Origin: Phormidium tenue FACHB-886
GTDB taxonomy: Bacteria > Cyanobacteriota > Cyanobacteriia > Elainellales > Elainellaceae
DNA: 64,000 nucleotides
Assembly: GCF_014764505.1 (NCBI RefSeq)
Contig: NZ_JACXWX010000024.1
Coordinates: forward strand, 19,337 to 83,336
Direction: 5' to 3'
This document shows, in pieces, positions 19,401 through 27,401 of the stretch (position 1 is the first letter of the stretch; each line of letters starts with the position of its first letter). Made by a program: the position numbers and the translations under genes. The notes below the pieces were generated by a model, which worked only from the letters and a program-made list of their open reading frames with translations, made no database searches and was not told where the DNA came from.

Positions 19401-20662
19401 TCGCTGCCTAAATTCTGGCGGGCAAACACACAGAGTTCACGCACCGCCTTATTAATTTGAAACCGATCGCCCTCAATGGTATGAAAAAACCGACGGCGGC
19501 GCGCAGTTGACACTTCCACCATCTGATTCTCGGCATAAATGCCTGCTCTAGCTTTGTCGATCGAGACTTCGCTGATATCTGTCGCAAAAATCTGGATCGG
19601 GAATTGGACAGACTGATCCTCCAAAAATTCCAGCAGGCAGATGGCGATCGAATACACTTCTTCGCCTGTCGAACAGCCTGCCACCCAGATCCGAATGGGC
19701 ACATCAGCAGACTTGTTTTGCGCAATCGTAGGAAAAACTCGCTCTTTCAACAGGTCGAACGCTTCCGAATCTCGGAAAAAGCTAGTCACATGGATCAAAA
19801 TTTCTTCATACAGCGCTTTGACCTCAGCCGGATGCGCTTGCAGATAGACAGCATAATTTTCCAGCTGTTCCAACTTATACAGCAGCATTCGTCGCTGAAT
19901 CCGCCGGTCGATCGTGTTGGGCTTATAGCGACTAAAGTCAACTCCTGTGTACGATCGCAGCAAGGCAAAAATCGTCGCCAGGGCATCGGCAGGTTGAGGC
20001 AATTCCTCTGCCAAGCTGGATAGCTGTGAGTGGTCCAACATCGGATTGCGGCTCAGGTTAGCCAGCTCTTCAGCAATTTTTGCGGGCGGCAGCACAAAAT
20101 CAACATCACCCGTGGCAACTGCCGTATTGGGCATACTATCGAATTGGGCGGTGTCTTTGCATTGAGCAAATGTAACCCCGCCGGCTGCCTTGATTGCTTT
20201 CAACCCCAACGATCCATCGCCATCTAACCCCGATAAAACGACGGCGATCGCTTTGTGCCCGCGATCGGCTGCCAGTGAAGCAAAAAAAGCATCTCCCGGC
20301 ATATACCTGCCAAATACCTTCTCCCGGGGCGACAGTTGTAGCACACCGCTTGAGAGCACCATTTTGGTATTAGGCGGAATCACATAAACTTGGTTCGGCT
20401 CTACGGTGGTGTTGTTCTGTACTTCGCGGACTGATAGTTGTGTGGCTCTATTGAGAATCTCGCTCAGCAAGCTCTCGTGATCAGGCGCTAAGTGCTGAAT
20501 CAGCACAAATGCCATCCCTGTATCGATTGGAAGATGACTGAGTAACTGCGTAAAGGCTTCTAACCCTCCCGCAGAGGCAGCTACTCCCACAATGGGAAAA
20601 GGTGCCTCGATTGGCTCCCCAGTTAATTCAAACATTGGTGGTTGTGAGGAGTCAGAAGGCAT
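16460..20662 (-). CDS. CheB-CheR-PAS-kinase-receiver fusion
   Basis: A 1400-residue multidomain signalling protein. The CheB methylesterase domain (about 20-210) has its catalytic Ser in ASAGGLEAF, His in IQHLAPDH and Asp in SGLDGDGS. The CheR methyltransferase (about 225-485) has VTSFFRD, the SAM-binding WVAGCSTGEEVYS and SCRNVLIYL. A long coiled coil follows (about 655-745) built of NEEL-type repeats, then two PAS domains (about 750-985), HisKA (FLSNLSHELRNPLSAM), HATPase_c (GLGLGLAIV) and a receiver (LLADIGMPDEDG). This architecture is widespread in cyanobacteria and proteobacteria and is not part of classical chemotaxis adaptation. It appears to lead an operon with the downstream PAS-GAF kinase. 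Confidence 0.95.
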   Translation of the reverse strand: MPSDSSQPPMFELTGEPIEAPFPIVGVAASAGGLEAFTQLLSHLPIDTGMAFVLIQHLAPDHESLLSEILNRATQLSVREVQNNTTVEPNQVYVIPPNTKMVLSSGVLQLSPREKVFGRYMPGDAFFASLAADRGHKAIAVVLSGLDGDGSLGLKAIKAAGGVTFAQCKDTAQFDSMPNTAVATGDVDFVLPPAKIAEELANLSRNPMLDHSQLSSLAEELPQPADALATIFALLRSYTGVDFSRYKPNTIDRRIQRRMLLYKLEQLENYAVYLQAHPAEVKALYEEILIHVTSFFRDSEAFDLLKERVFPTIAQNKSADVPIRIWVAGCSTGEEVYSIAICLLEFLEDQSVQFPIQIFATDISEVSIDKARAGIYAENQMVEVSTARRRRFFHTIEGDRFQINKAVRELCVFARQNLGSDPPFSNLDLISCRNVLIYLGDALQKRIMPIFHYSLNPTGFLLLGTSESIGQASDFFTLIEKKYKLYAKNLTATRPIFSFIPSRYPLPKANDRQPISAPTEEFDLEQKIDHLIANYYAPVGAVLDDKMQVLQFRGNVDRYLKLASGVANLNLFNLLRDGLLVEVRAAIYQAQRQELPVIKNGLRLEESEHFRVVNLQVIPFKIPPTEERRFLVLFEDIPPASNPSPSNSDMPQSELEQENARLREELAAANQERAATQEYLQAIIKEQEYTNQDLKVANEEILSSNEELQSTNEELETAKEEIQATNEELNTTNEELRSRNGELHQVNNDLTNLLGSINIPILMLTNDLRIRRFTPMAQRLFNFIPGDAGRPLSDIRANLNIPNLEPLLLEVLETLSVKEVEVQTQGGHWYTLRMRPYRTTENQIDGVVLVLLDIDALKRSADTLEAARNYAEAIVETVQVPLVVLESDFRVNTANRAFYDTFQVAPPETTQTLLFDLGNGQWNIPGLRSLLEDVLINNTNLQNFEVEHDFERIGHKIMLLNAWRIIQTGETQRILLAIEDSTERKQFEAERSQLLSQEQAARQQSEAANRAKDEFLSNLSHELRNPLSAMLGWSQLLRNRQLDEATVTRALEFIERSARAQSQLIEDMLDLARITNGKLHLNTRLLDLVSLVNLTIESVQLAAEAKTIQIVPQLNTATIVGDSDRLQQVLWNLLSNAIKFTPPGGRVEITVAPVHTYAEIQVSDTGQGIPAELLPYVFDRFRQGDSSTTKTSQGLGLGLAIVRHIVELHGGTVRAESPGEGQGTTVTVSLPLHSTPPEVTLPSNLETTAEEPSEYINQEVLSLVGLHILVVDDEVAILDLMKYILETVGAEVETVTSVREAIEALTGEPSRYDVLLADIGMPDEDGFALIRQVRALDAEAGGQIPAAAITAYVSDREQQQAIDAGFQMHMAKPINPVQLIQMVANLGGGVSEEEVQGQDQ

Positions 20663-21192
20663 GGGCTAAATCGGTACTTCAGTGTGGCAACTATCCTCTT
20701 TACTCTAAGACGGTTTACTCGATCGCGCCTATTAAACTTTGAGTAAAAGCTGTAACGTAACCCTCTCAATCCTGAATCAATCGTCTAAATGGTAAGGTTC
20801 AAACTAGTGAAACTATTATTGACCACCACCTAATTCTCAAAATTTGACATCATACAGCAAACGGAATTTAGCATAATCGAGCTATTGAAAAGTCTGTCTT
20901 TTACCAACGTGCAGTACTTCCAAAAGTGTTCTCAGTAGCACACAGTTTTAAGTAAACATTGAAAACCCATAGCTTCTGTTCATGCCAGGCAAAAGCATAA
21001 GACTAATAACCTCAAATAGAGATTGATTTTTTGAATGAATGGTGAGGTAATGCTCTAGAGATTGGAAATGAGAGAGAATCAGAGGAGTTCTCTATTCTGT
21101 GCCGGTAAATGATACTAGAACCTGTTCTGTGACCGTTATGAGTGTGGATTAGCCATCTAATTCCCCAGCCACACCTCTAGAACACTACCCGG
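20663..21192. other. Intergenic region without genes
   Basis: About 530 bases between the divergent CheB-CheR kinase and GNAT genes. It is AT-rich and has no coding frame or strong hairpin. Promoters for both flanking genes must lie here, but I cannot place them with confidence. Confidence 0.4.
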
Positions 21193-21216
21193 TTGACTAC
21201 AGTATAGTGTATTATG

Positions 21217-21238
21217 ATTGTAGTATCTCAACTACAAT
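21217..21238. promoter_or_regulatory. Inverted repeat upstream of GNAT gene
   Basis: ATTGTAGT and its complement ACTACAAT are separated by six bases. Just before this lies a second near-palindrome, TACAGTATAGTGTA (about 21198-21211). Together they look like an operator for a dimeric repressor with TACA/TGTA half-sites. No regulator gene is adjacent, so this is tentative. Confidence 0.35.
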
Positions 21239-21306
21239 TCCGAGCTTGGGATTGTTTTCCTTGGGAACAGCCGACGCGATCGGCTGGAGTTTCAACAGAA
21301 GCAGAG

Positions 21307-21792
21307 ATGAACATGCAGATTGAACCCTACAACGCTGATCACCTGGATGCCGTCGTTCGGCTTTCGCTGCAAGCCTGGACTCCGGTGTTTGAGTCGCTTC
21401 AGAACGCAATGGACGCAGAGGTATACCAGGCGTTCTATCCCAATGGCTGGCGCGTCAGCCAGCAAAAGGCTGTCGAGGAAGTTTGTAGTGCAAAAGACAC
21501 GCCTGTATGGGTTGCGATCGACGCGGATTCAATCGTCGGCTTTGTTGCTGTGAGACTTCACTTAGAGGACAGCATGGGTGAAATTTATATGGTTGCAGTC
21601 GATCCAGATTTTCAGGGGCGCGGCATTGGCAGTGCGCTGATCGAATTCGCGATCGCGCAGATGAAAGCTGCTGGAATGTCGATCGCGATGGTTGAAACCG
21701 GAGGTGATCCCGGTCATGCTGCAGCGCGTCACACCTATGAAAAGGCCGGCTTCGGGCTGCTTCCAATCGCCAGATACTTCAAGACGCTCTAG
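21307..21792 (+). CDS. GNAT N-acetyltransferase
   Basis: A protein of about 161 residues with a complete GNAT fold: the acetyl-CoA-binding loop is VAVDPDFQGRGIGSALI (the Q/R-x-x-G-x-G/A motif) and a C-terminal strand carries AARHTYEKAGFGLLPIARYF. The substrate cannot be inferred. I start at ATG 21307 (MNMQIEPYNADHLDAV); the upstream extension to 21214 is unlike the family. An inverted-repeat operator candidate precedes it, and a second GNAT fragment lies directly downstream. Confidence 0.88.
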   Translation: MNMQIEPYNADHLDAVVRLSLQAWTPVFESLQNAMDAEVYQAFYPNGWRVSQQKAVEEVCSAKDTPVWVAIDADSIVGFVAVRLHLEDSMGEIYMVAVDPDFQGRGIGSALIEFAIAQMKAAGMSIAMVETGGDPGHAAARHTYEKAGFGLLPIARYFKTL

Positions 21793-21871
21793 CTGCCGAT
21801 CATGCTCAAAAGAATCGACCCTATTTACCTCTTGGGTTCCGATTCTTTGCGGCTTCCTGTGCGTCGAGTTC

Positions 21872-21905
21872 GATTGTGGGTGAACTGTGATTGTGGGTGA
21901 ACTGT
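21872..21905. repeat. 17-bp tandem duplication
   Basis: GATTGTGGGTGAACTGT is present twice in perfect tandem, with a broken third copy beginning GATTGGGGT. It separates the intact GNAT gene from the GNAT relic that follows. Confidence 0.88.
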
Positions 21906-21908
21906 GAT

Positions 21909-22028
21909 TGGGGTGCTGCCCAGTTTTACCGCAGTTGCGGCTTCAGCGACACAGGAACCACTGCTGTCTTTCCAGCTAAGCCCGATGCCGTTGAACAGGA
22001 GCTGGAATACGAATTTTTCAGAGCTTGA
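21909..22028 (+). pseudogene. GNAT acetyltransferase C-terminal relic
   Basis: The reading WGAAQFYRSCGFSDTGTTA followed by AVEQELEYEFF and a stop matches the last quarter of a GNAT protein (the A-xx-FY-xx-xGF signature and the terminal strand). No upstream acetyl-CoA loop remains, because the preceding sequence is the 17-bp tandem duplication. It is a truncated relic, distinct from the complete GNAT gene 115 bases upstream. Confidence 0.65.
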
Positions 22029-22385
22029 GGTAAGTCTTAACTCGGTTCAGTGAGGTTCCTGTCGAAATAAAGGCAATGTAATTATCGGTTCGCAGCAGCA
22101 CACTAAACGGTCGTGCGCTCGAAAGTACTTCCTCCAAATTCAAGCCCAAGCGCTTGTCTGACTAGACTGTTTGGACCGTCGCACCCAACGAGATACTTGG
22201 CTTCAATTTGTTGAGATATTTCATCCGCAGCTTTGATATGCGCCGTTACCTTCTCATCTGTTTGCGAAAAACTGACAAGTTCGGTTTGCCAGCGAACGGT
22301 TTTGCCTAATGCGAGATCGAGTCAACTGACAAGCCAGCGCCAGTCCGGTTGAACCTGCTCCAATGATCAATACGTCAGTTTTCAT
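22020..22385 (-). pseudogene. FAD-dependent monooxygenase relic
   Basis: From ATG 22385 the minus strand reads MKTDVLIIGAGSTGLALACQL, a dinucleotide-binding GxGxxG motif. It then breaks; after a frame change TVRWQTELVSFSQTDEKV and YLVGCDGPNSLVRQALGL appear (the second FAD motif, GCDG), ending at a TAG near 22103. The roughly 75 residues that should separate these two parts are deleted and the C-terminal half is missing. This was an aromatic-ring hydroxylase of the PheA/TfdB type. It converges on the GNAT relic. Confidence 0.85.
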
Positions 22386-22490
22386 GAATATCCCTCAAAA
22401 GGGTGATGAGCCAACAGCCCATTGCTGGCTGCAATCACTCGTTTATAAGCAAGTAGCCGTTCATCGGCACGAAATTGCCAACCGCCCGAC

Positions 22491-23174
22491 CTACCACAGT
22501 AAGGGAATCAGCCGATATTGAGTTTTCTTCGTGTAGGCATCGTAGCCTGCAAGGTCTTGTCTCAAAACCTTTTCTTCAAGCAAAATTCGGATTATCAGTA
22601 ACCCGCTCGGAACGATCGCAAACAAAGCCGCCGCATACGATTCCAACCAGAGCGGCATTCCAATCATGGTTAAAATTGCCCCGGCATACATAGGGTGCCG
22701 CACTACACCATACACTCCGGTATCAATCACTGTTTGATGTCTTTCCGTTTGCACCTTGACGACAGGGATGGCAAAGGAATTGGCTTGAAACGATAGCGCA
22801 ATGATGATCCACCCTATCAGAAATACGAGCAAGCCTAACGTTGATGCGATCGCTCCAGGTTCTGCCAACCAGTGCCATCGAAACACATCGATCGGAATGA
22901 GGAGAATCACGCCACAGTAAAGCAAAACCAGCACGACGACGAGAATTTTGTCTGCTAGCGGTTGCCCTTCCTGAATGGGTGGCTTGAACCGTTCGTTGAG
23001 CAAGTCTTGATTGTTGCGAAAGACTAAAACAAGCGTTACGACAGTTGCGATGGCAATGGTACTGAGAAACACCCAAGCCCGCCACCAGTCCCATGTTCCT
23101 GCAGGTAAAAAGAGGAGTCCTCCGTAGAGAGCAAGGATGTAGAGAAGACTCAGTATGACTTTGAAAGCAAACAT
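22491..23174 (-). CDS. Isoprenylcysteine carboxyl methyltransferase-like membrane protein
   Basis: A 227-residue membrane protein with about five hydrophobic helices (ILSLLYILALYGGLLFL, AWVFLSTIAIATVVTLVLVF, ILVVVLVLLYCGVILLI, LGLLVFLIGWIIIALSF, and one near 175). The C-terminal half holds the family signature TGVYGVVRHPMYAGAIL and a final EEKVL-x5-GYDAYTKKTQYRLIP segment that binds S-adenosylmethionine in ICMT/PEMT-type enzymes. Bacterial members have unknown methyl acceptors. The ATG is at 23174. It is flanked downstream by gene relics, so the operon context is lost. Confidence 0.88.
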   Translation of the reverse strand: MFAFKVILSLLYILALYGGLLFLPAGTWDWWRAWVFLSTIAIATVVTLVLVFRNNQDLLNERFKPPIQEGQPLADKILVVVLVLLYCGVILLIPIDVFRWHWLAEPGAIASTLGLLVFLIGWIIIALSFQANSFAIPVVKVQTERHQTVIDTGVYGVVRHPMYAGAILTMIGMPLWLESYAAALFAIVPSGLLIIRILLEEKVLRQDLAGYDAYTKKTQYRLIPLLW

Positions 23175-23466
23175 AATGACTTTCTCTCAAAGATAAATTT
23201 CGATGCTAAGAGAACCGAGAAGACAAGTTGCAAAATCTATTGTTGAGGGCGATCGCTAGACCTGTCTGACAATCGTTCATACCGTCCTCCAAGGTGTTGA
23301 AGCGTTGGAACAGCAATGAACATCTACTCAGATCTTAGGAGTGATTCGCGCAAAGTGCAACTCCGTAGAAACGGCAGTTTAGCTAAAGTTACAAGCCTCC
23401 CTGATCTGAAAATCGTTCAATAAAAATCATTGTTCCTGTCGAAATGCTACAGTCTTGCTCGTCATT

Positions 23467-23496
23467 GTTATAGAAAACATCGTTATAGAAAGCATC
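23467..23496. repeat. 15-bp tandem duplication, one mismatch
   Basis: GTTATAGAAAACATC is followed directly by GTTATAGAAAGCATC. It lies in the spacer upstream of a doubtful short open frame. Confidence 0.75.
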
Positions 23497-23535
23497 AAAC
23501 ATCTGCTTTTACTAAACTCGAAACAGGCAAATTCT

Positions 23536-23712
23536 ATGAAATACACCATTGCACCGACTGTGGGCGCATTCGTGGAACAAACTGCAACAATCGCGGAAGC
23601 GAAAGGATTAGACCAGGGCATGGCAACTAGATGCCCTCTCGATCGAATTGATGGAAAATTATCAGTCTTATTGAGCACTGAAAGCTCACTTACTGAAGCA
23701 GTTAGGCTGTAA
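23536..23712 (+). CDS. Doubtful short protein
   Basis: An open frame of 58 codons beginning MKYTIAPTVGAFVEQTATIAEAKG. I recognise no family. The amino-acid make-up looks ordinary rather than random, but the ribosome-binding site is weak (CAGGCAAATTCT). It is reported because nothing else fills this interval; it may not be a gene. Confidence 0.25.
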   Translation: MKYTIAPTVGAFVEQTATIAEAKGLDQGMATRCPLDRIDGKLSVLLSTESSLTEAVRL

Positions 23713-23782
23713 ATTCGTGAATTCCTTTTCCAACTCGATCGAGATTTATCGGGTTTGGATATTATCCCCGGTAAAGAATCAT

Positions 23783-24538
23783 TTACTTGTTAGCAGGGAC
23801 CGTGAGCACTCCAGGAAACTCACTCCCAGGAGGAACTAAGGAACTACCATCCCACTTTTCGATTGCCTTGTTGGTCAAGATAGCTGGAGTTAGAGAACCA
23901 TCTAGAATATCTAAGCGCTGAGCTTCGATCTTAGCCGTCTCCAGCTCTGTTCTCTTACGCTCTAGCTCTTGCTTGGCAATCTGCCGACCTTCAATTGCTT
24001 CCTGCACATTGCTGTCTAATTCAAAACCTGTTACATCAAACCTTTGAAAGTCAATGAAGGATTTGCTGGACAAATCTTCTGTGACCACACTAGAGATCTC
24101 ATCAGCAACCTGCTGCTGATTCTCGATGATGTAAGTGATGGGATACTTGGAAGCCACTTGCTTGACAGCCGCCAGCAGGACAGGTTGCACAACCTTATCT
24201 ACAATCTCATTGCTTGTACGAGCTACTGCAGCAAAAGCCACAGGAGCCTGATCAGGACTGATAGAGAGTGTAGCTGTTGCTGTGATCTTTACCCGCTGGC
24301 TGTCGTTGGTTAAAGAGGTGAACTCTTCAGGTCTCGCAATCAATCGGGTAGAGATCGTAGAGACAGAACTGATAAATGGGGTAACGAGATGTAACCCAGG
24401 TGGCAATGCTTGAGCATTTACTTTTCCAAATGTAGATTTAACCCCGACTTCTCCTGAGTTGACTGTGACTGTACTAGAAAACACAACTAAAGCAACTAAG
24501 GCAAGTAGAATTCCGCCAATGTATGAAACCAATTTCAT
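23783..24538 (-). CDS. Prohibitin-type SPFH/band-7 membrane protein
   Basis: A 251-residue protein with an N-terminal membrane anchor (residues 5-23, YIGGILLALVALVVFSSTV) and an SPFH domain (about 24-190) carrying GEVGVKSTFGKV and LPPGLHLVTPF. An Ala/Glu-rich coiled coil follows (about 180-215, GRQIAKQELERKRTELETAKIEAQRL). Prohibitin-like proteins form large ring or cage assemblies in the membrane and modulate proteases; cyanobacteria carry several. It is monocistronic, between two long spacers. The start ATG at 24538 precedes a run of basic and hydrophobic residues, as expected. Confidence 0.92.
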   Translation of the reverse strand: MKLVSYIGGILLALVALVVFSSTVTVNSGEVGVKSTFGKVNAQALPPGLHLVTPFISSVSTISTRLIARPEEFTSLTNDSQRVKITATATLSISPDQAPVAFAAVARTSNEIVDKVVQPVLLAAVKQVASKYPITYIIENQQQVADEISSVVTEDLSSKSFIDFQRFDVTGFELDSNVQEAIEGRQIAKQELERKRTELETAKIEAQRLDILDGSLTPAILTNKAIEKWDGSSLVPPGSEFPGVLTVPANK

Positions 24539-25148
24539 CCTGATTTACCTGAACGGTTAACGGTTGTTACTGCTGAGCTTGAAACTTACTAATCAAAGTT
24601 TCTTTTTGGGGAAAGCGTTTCTCTGCAAGATCAAACACTTCTAGCACAACTTTCCTCTCTACTTTAATAGAGTCTGTGCTATCTATATAAAAACTGCGAT
24701 ATTTCACAGTGTTTTGTACATTGTTCTGTATAAATTTAGGATAGTTTCTCTAACCTCAAAGAAAGCATTGTTGAGATGAACTACCGCCCTCCACCCTAAT
24801 ATGAAAATTATTACTGAGCCTTGAATCAGTACATTGCAGTTCTGGATCAAGTGTTGTGACTAGATACTGTTGCCTTATTAGAGAACTCCTATCCTATCCG
24901 TAATTATCAATCTATCGCTCTGGTTAGGTACTCTTATCGATCGCTAGACAGTAGACTGCGGTTCGGCGCTATCGAGAAAATCATTACAGAAAGGGACACA
25001 GTAGCCGTTTGCTGTAAAGAGCATGGGTACTTCAGGAATTCCTTCCGAGGACAGGAGCCAACTAGCAAGACCTATGAAATCTCCTGAAAGCGCTATCTTG
25101 ATTTATCCTCGAAGATGTACTCATCTATATTCAAAGGATGTACATGAG
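24539..25148. other. Intergenic region, possible leader
   Basis: About 600 bases between the divergent SPFH and Nudix genes. An in-frame open extension of the Nudix gene reaches back to 25023, but its residues are unlike the family. No hairpin or recognised RNA element was seen. Confidence 0.4.
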
Positions 25149-25730
25149 ATGGATATGAGCAACCGAATCCGCATCAAGAACGTAGAAACGCTCTCTGATG
25201 ATTGGTATATTTTGAAGAAAACAACTTTTGACTACCAACGGGCGGATGGCACATGGCAAACAATGAGCCGTGAAACCTACGATCGTGGAAACGGCGCAAC
25301 TATTTTGCTATACAACAAGCTACAGAAAACAGTCATCCTCACCCGTCAATTTCGCTATCCAGCTTATGTAAATGGTCACCCTGGAATGCTGATTGAAGCC
25401 TGTGCTGGGCTGTTAGAGCAGGCTGACCCAGAAACCTGTATCAAACAGGAGACGGAGGAAGAAACGGGCTATAGAATTAAAACCATTAGAAAAGTCTTTG
25501 AAGCATTTATGAGTCCTGGCTCTGTCACAGAAAAGCTATTCTTCTTCATCGGGGAGTACGAGCCGAAGGATCGAGCGGGGGCTGGAGGCGGTGTAGTCGC
25601 TGATGGCGAAGATATCGGTGTGCTTGAGCTTCCGTTTGAGAAAGCCCTGGAGATGATAGACACTGGTGAGATTGTTGATGGAAAGACAATCATGCTCTTG
25701 CAATACCTCAAACTGAAGGGCGTAATATAG
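25149..25730 (+). CDS. nudK: NudK-like Nudix hydrolase
   Basis: A protein of about 193 residues resembling GDP-mannose pyrophosphatase NudK, which cleaves GDP-sugars and related nucleotide sugars. The Nudix box is AGLLEQADPETCIKQETEEETGY: the catalytic EEETG part is intact, while the first Glu of the consensus is Asp and the Arg before REU is Gln, as is tolerated in this group. The family features LYNKLQKTVILTRQFRYP and FMSPGSVTEKLFFFIGEY are present. I start at ATG 25149 (MDMSNRIRIKN). A strong hairpin follows the stop codon. Confidence 0.88.
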   Translation: MDMSNRIRIKNVETLSDDWYILKKTTFDYQRADGTWQTMSRETYDRGNGATILLYNKLQKTVILTRQFRYPAYVNGHPGMLIEACAGLLEQADPETCIKQETEEETGYRIKTIRKVFEAFMSPGSVTEKLFFFIGEYEPKDRAGAGGGVVADGEDIGVLELPFEKALEMIDTGEIVDGKTIMLLQYLKLKGVI

Positions 25731-25757
25731 CGATCTCCAACCGCGTAAGGTACTAGA

Positions 25758-25793
25758 TTTATGTGGTGTGCTGCGTGCGGCACACCACATAAA
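25758..25793 (+). terminator. Hairpin after Nudix gene
   Basis: A perfect 14-bp inverted repeat (TTTATGTGGTGTGC and its complement) with an 8-base loop, beginning 28 bases after the stop. The stem is bordered by T and A runs, so it could act in both directions. Confidence 0.75.
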
Positions 25794-25840
25794 AGCTCAG
25801 GATGTAGCCGCATTTCTTTAAGGCTAACGCTCTAAATCTT

Positions 25841-26026
25841 CTAGATTTCTGCAGTCACAAGATGTCCAATAACTGCCTGAACTACTTTGGCTAAGTCAAG
25901 ATCGCCTCTAAGCGAACTGAGAGCATCTTGAATTGATTGACGTCGTTTAGACCGCAAGCGAAAGCGGACGTCCTTAGCCAGCTCAGATAGTAGCAATGCC
26001 TGCACCAGCACTGCTTCTCGCTCAAA
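25841..26026 (-). pseudogene. Relic of an unidentified gene with in-frame TGA
   Basis: The minus strand reads a coherent helical sequence, FEREAVLVQALLLSELAKD, then VRFRLRSKRRQSIQDALSSL and GDLDLAKVVQAVIGHLV, ending at TAG 25841. It has no start codon. A TGA sits directly upstream in the same frame (26027-26029), and beyond it HEQAFP continues plausibly, so a Trp codon may have become TGA. The amino-acid pattern is convincingly coding, but I do not recognise the family. It lies in the roughly 550-base gap between the Nudix and GST genes. Confidence 0.45.
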
Positions 26027-26355
26027 TCAAGGAAAAGCTTGCTCATGAATGCAAAAGCAAGGGCGATAAATATTGCAAAATCTTTACAATCCTGGGTTCT
26101 CTCTGTTTAGTTGAAATAAACCAGGGATACCCGATCTTTTCTGACATTTGATCTGACTATTTCCGGCTGGCGAACCTGGCTATATTTCTTATGCTAGATG
26201 AGTAGGAATCAGCTACGAATGGTTTACAGCCTTTAGTGACTTTCTTGAATCAGTTAGAAGCGATCAAATGAAATTTATTGAGGATATTGCTATTTTTCAA
26301 TTATTGGAACACAGTTAGGCGATAAATACACAAACCGTTAGGATTAGGAGAGACC

Positions 26356-27327
26356 ATGTCACCAGGAATGATGATCGAAGGCAAATGGACGACCGATGGA
26401 AACAAATCAGATCCCAGCGGCAAGTTCAAAGAGATACCAACAACCTTTCGGAATCGCGTAACCGCTGATGGATCTAGCGAGTTCAAGGCAGAAATAGGAC
26501 GCTATCATCTCTACACTTCTTTGGGATGTCCTTGGGCGCATCGTACTTTAATTATGCGAGAACTCAAAGGCTTGAATAATGCGATCTCAGTTTCTATTGC
26601 CGATCCGATTCTGGGTAGTAAAGGATGGGCCTTTTCTGAAGCACGAGAAGCCATTTCCAGCTCAATGGATCGCACCCAATACTTGCAAGAGATCTATATG
26701 AAAGCTGACCCTAAATACACGGGACGAGTCACAGTTCCCGTGTTATGGGATAAGCAGACTCAAACGATCGTCAACAACGAATCTCGCGAAATCATGCGAA
26801 TGCTTGACGTAGAGTTTGCCGAATTGGCAACGCAAAAAATAGATCTATACCCCCGCAACCTCCAACAGAAGATCGATGAAACAATCGATGCTATTTACCT
26901 ACCAATCAACGTTGGTGTGTATCGCGCTGGTTTCGCAACTTCGCAATCAGCTTATGAAGATGTAGTAACTGAATTGTTCGAGAGTTTAGATCACTGGGAA
27001 GCTATTCTGAGCCAGCAGCGCTATTTGTGTGGAAATCAGCTCACTGAAGCAGATATCTGTATGTTTGTCACGCTGTATCGCTTCGATTCAGTGTATTACG
27101 GTCACTTTAAGTGCAATCTGCAGCGAATTTTAGACTATCCAAATCTCTGGAATTATCTAAAAGATCTTTATCAGCGTCCTGAATTCAAAGCGACGTGCAA
27201 TCTAAACTACATTAAGCGCGGCTATTACATGAGCATGACCGAAATCAATCCCAATCGCATTGTACCCAAAGGTCCAATCCTGAATTTTGACGAACGGCAC
27301 GATCGCGATCGCTTCGGCAATGCTTAG
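26356..27327 (+). CDS. Glutathionyl-hydroquinone reductase (Xi-class GST)
   Basis: A 323-residue enzyme of the YqjG/ECM4 group. The catalytic motif is LGCPWAHRTLI (Cys about residue 53), and the long Xi-class N-terminal segment (GKFKEIPTTFRNRVTADGSSEF) is complete. The C-terminal helical domain has YLCGNQLTEADICMFVTLYRFD and the characteristic RGYYMSMTEINPNRIVPKGP tail. These enzymes reduce glutathionyl-hydroquinones, and in phototrophs they are linked to quinone detoxification. The final codons are part of a 16-bp tandem array that continues past the TAG. The ATG at 26356 has a TAGGAGAG ribosome-binding site. Confidence 0.95.
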   Translation: MSPGMMIEGKWTTDGNKSDPSGKFKEIPTTFRNRVTADGSSEFKAEIGRYHLYTSLGCPWAHRTLIMRELKGLNNAISVSIADPILGSKGWAFSEAREAISSSMDRTQYLQEIYMKADPKYTGRVTVPVLWDKQTQTIVNNESREIMRMLDVEFAELATQKIDLYPRNLQQKIDETIDAIYLPINVGVYRAGFATSQSAYEDVVTELFESLDHWEAILSQQRYLCGNQLTEADICMFVTLYRFDSVYYGHFKCNLQRILDYPNLWNYLKDLYQRPEFKATCNLNYIKRGYYMSMTEINPNRIVPKGPILNFDERHDRDRFGNA

Positions 27328-27358
27328 CTTCGGCAACGCTTAGCTTCGGCAATGCTTA
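27311..27358. repeat. Three 16-bp tandem units across a stop codon
   Basis: GCTTCGGCAATGCTTA is repeated three times (the middle copy has C for T at position 11). The first copy holds the last codons and most of the stop codon of the glutathionyl-hydroquinone reductase gene; the other two lie directly after the stop. Confidence 0.92.
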
Positions 27359-27401
27359 GCTAGGAGAGGAGAAGGAGCTGAATTTGGTTCAGTCTTTATT
27401 T

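Noticed and set aside
22723..23190. 155-codon minus-strand frame over the methyltransferase-like gene
   Set aside because: The other frame gives a convincing membrane protein with the family signature, so this one is a shadow.
25023..25148. N-terminal extension of the Nudix protein by 42 residues
   Set aside because: The extra residues are unlike NudK proteins, and the downstream ATG begins exactly at the conserved family start.
27311..27358. Possible transposon end or attachment site
   Set aside because: The unit is a simple 16-bp tandem that starts inside the gene's last codons; there are no inverted ends, integrase or insertion nearby.
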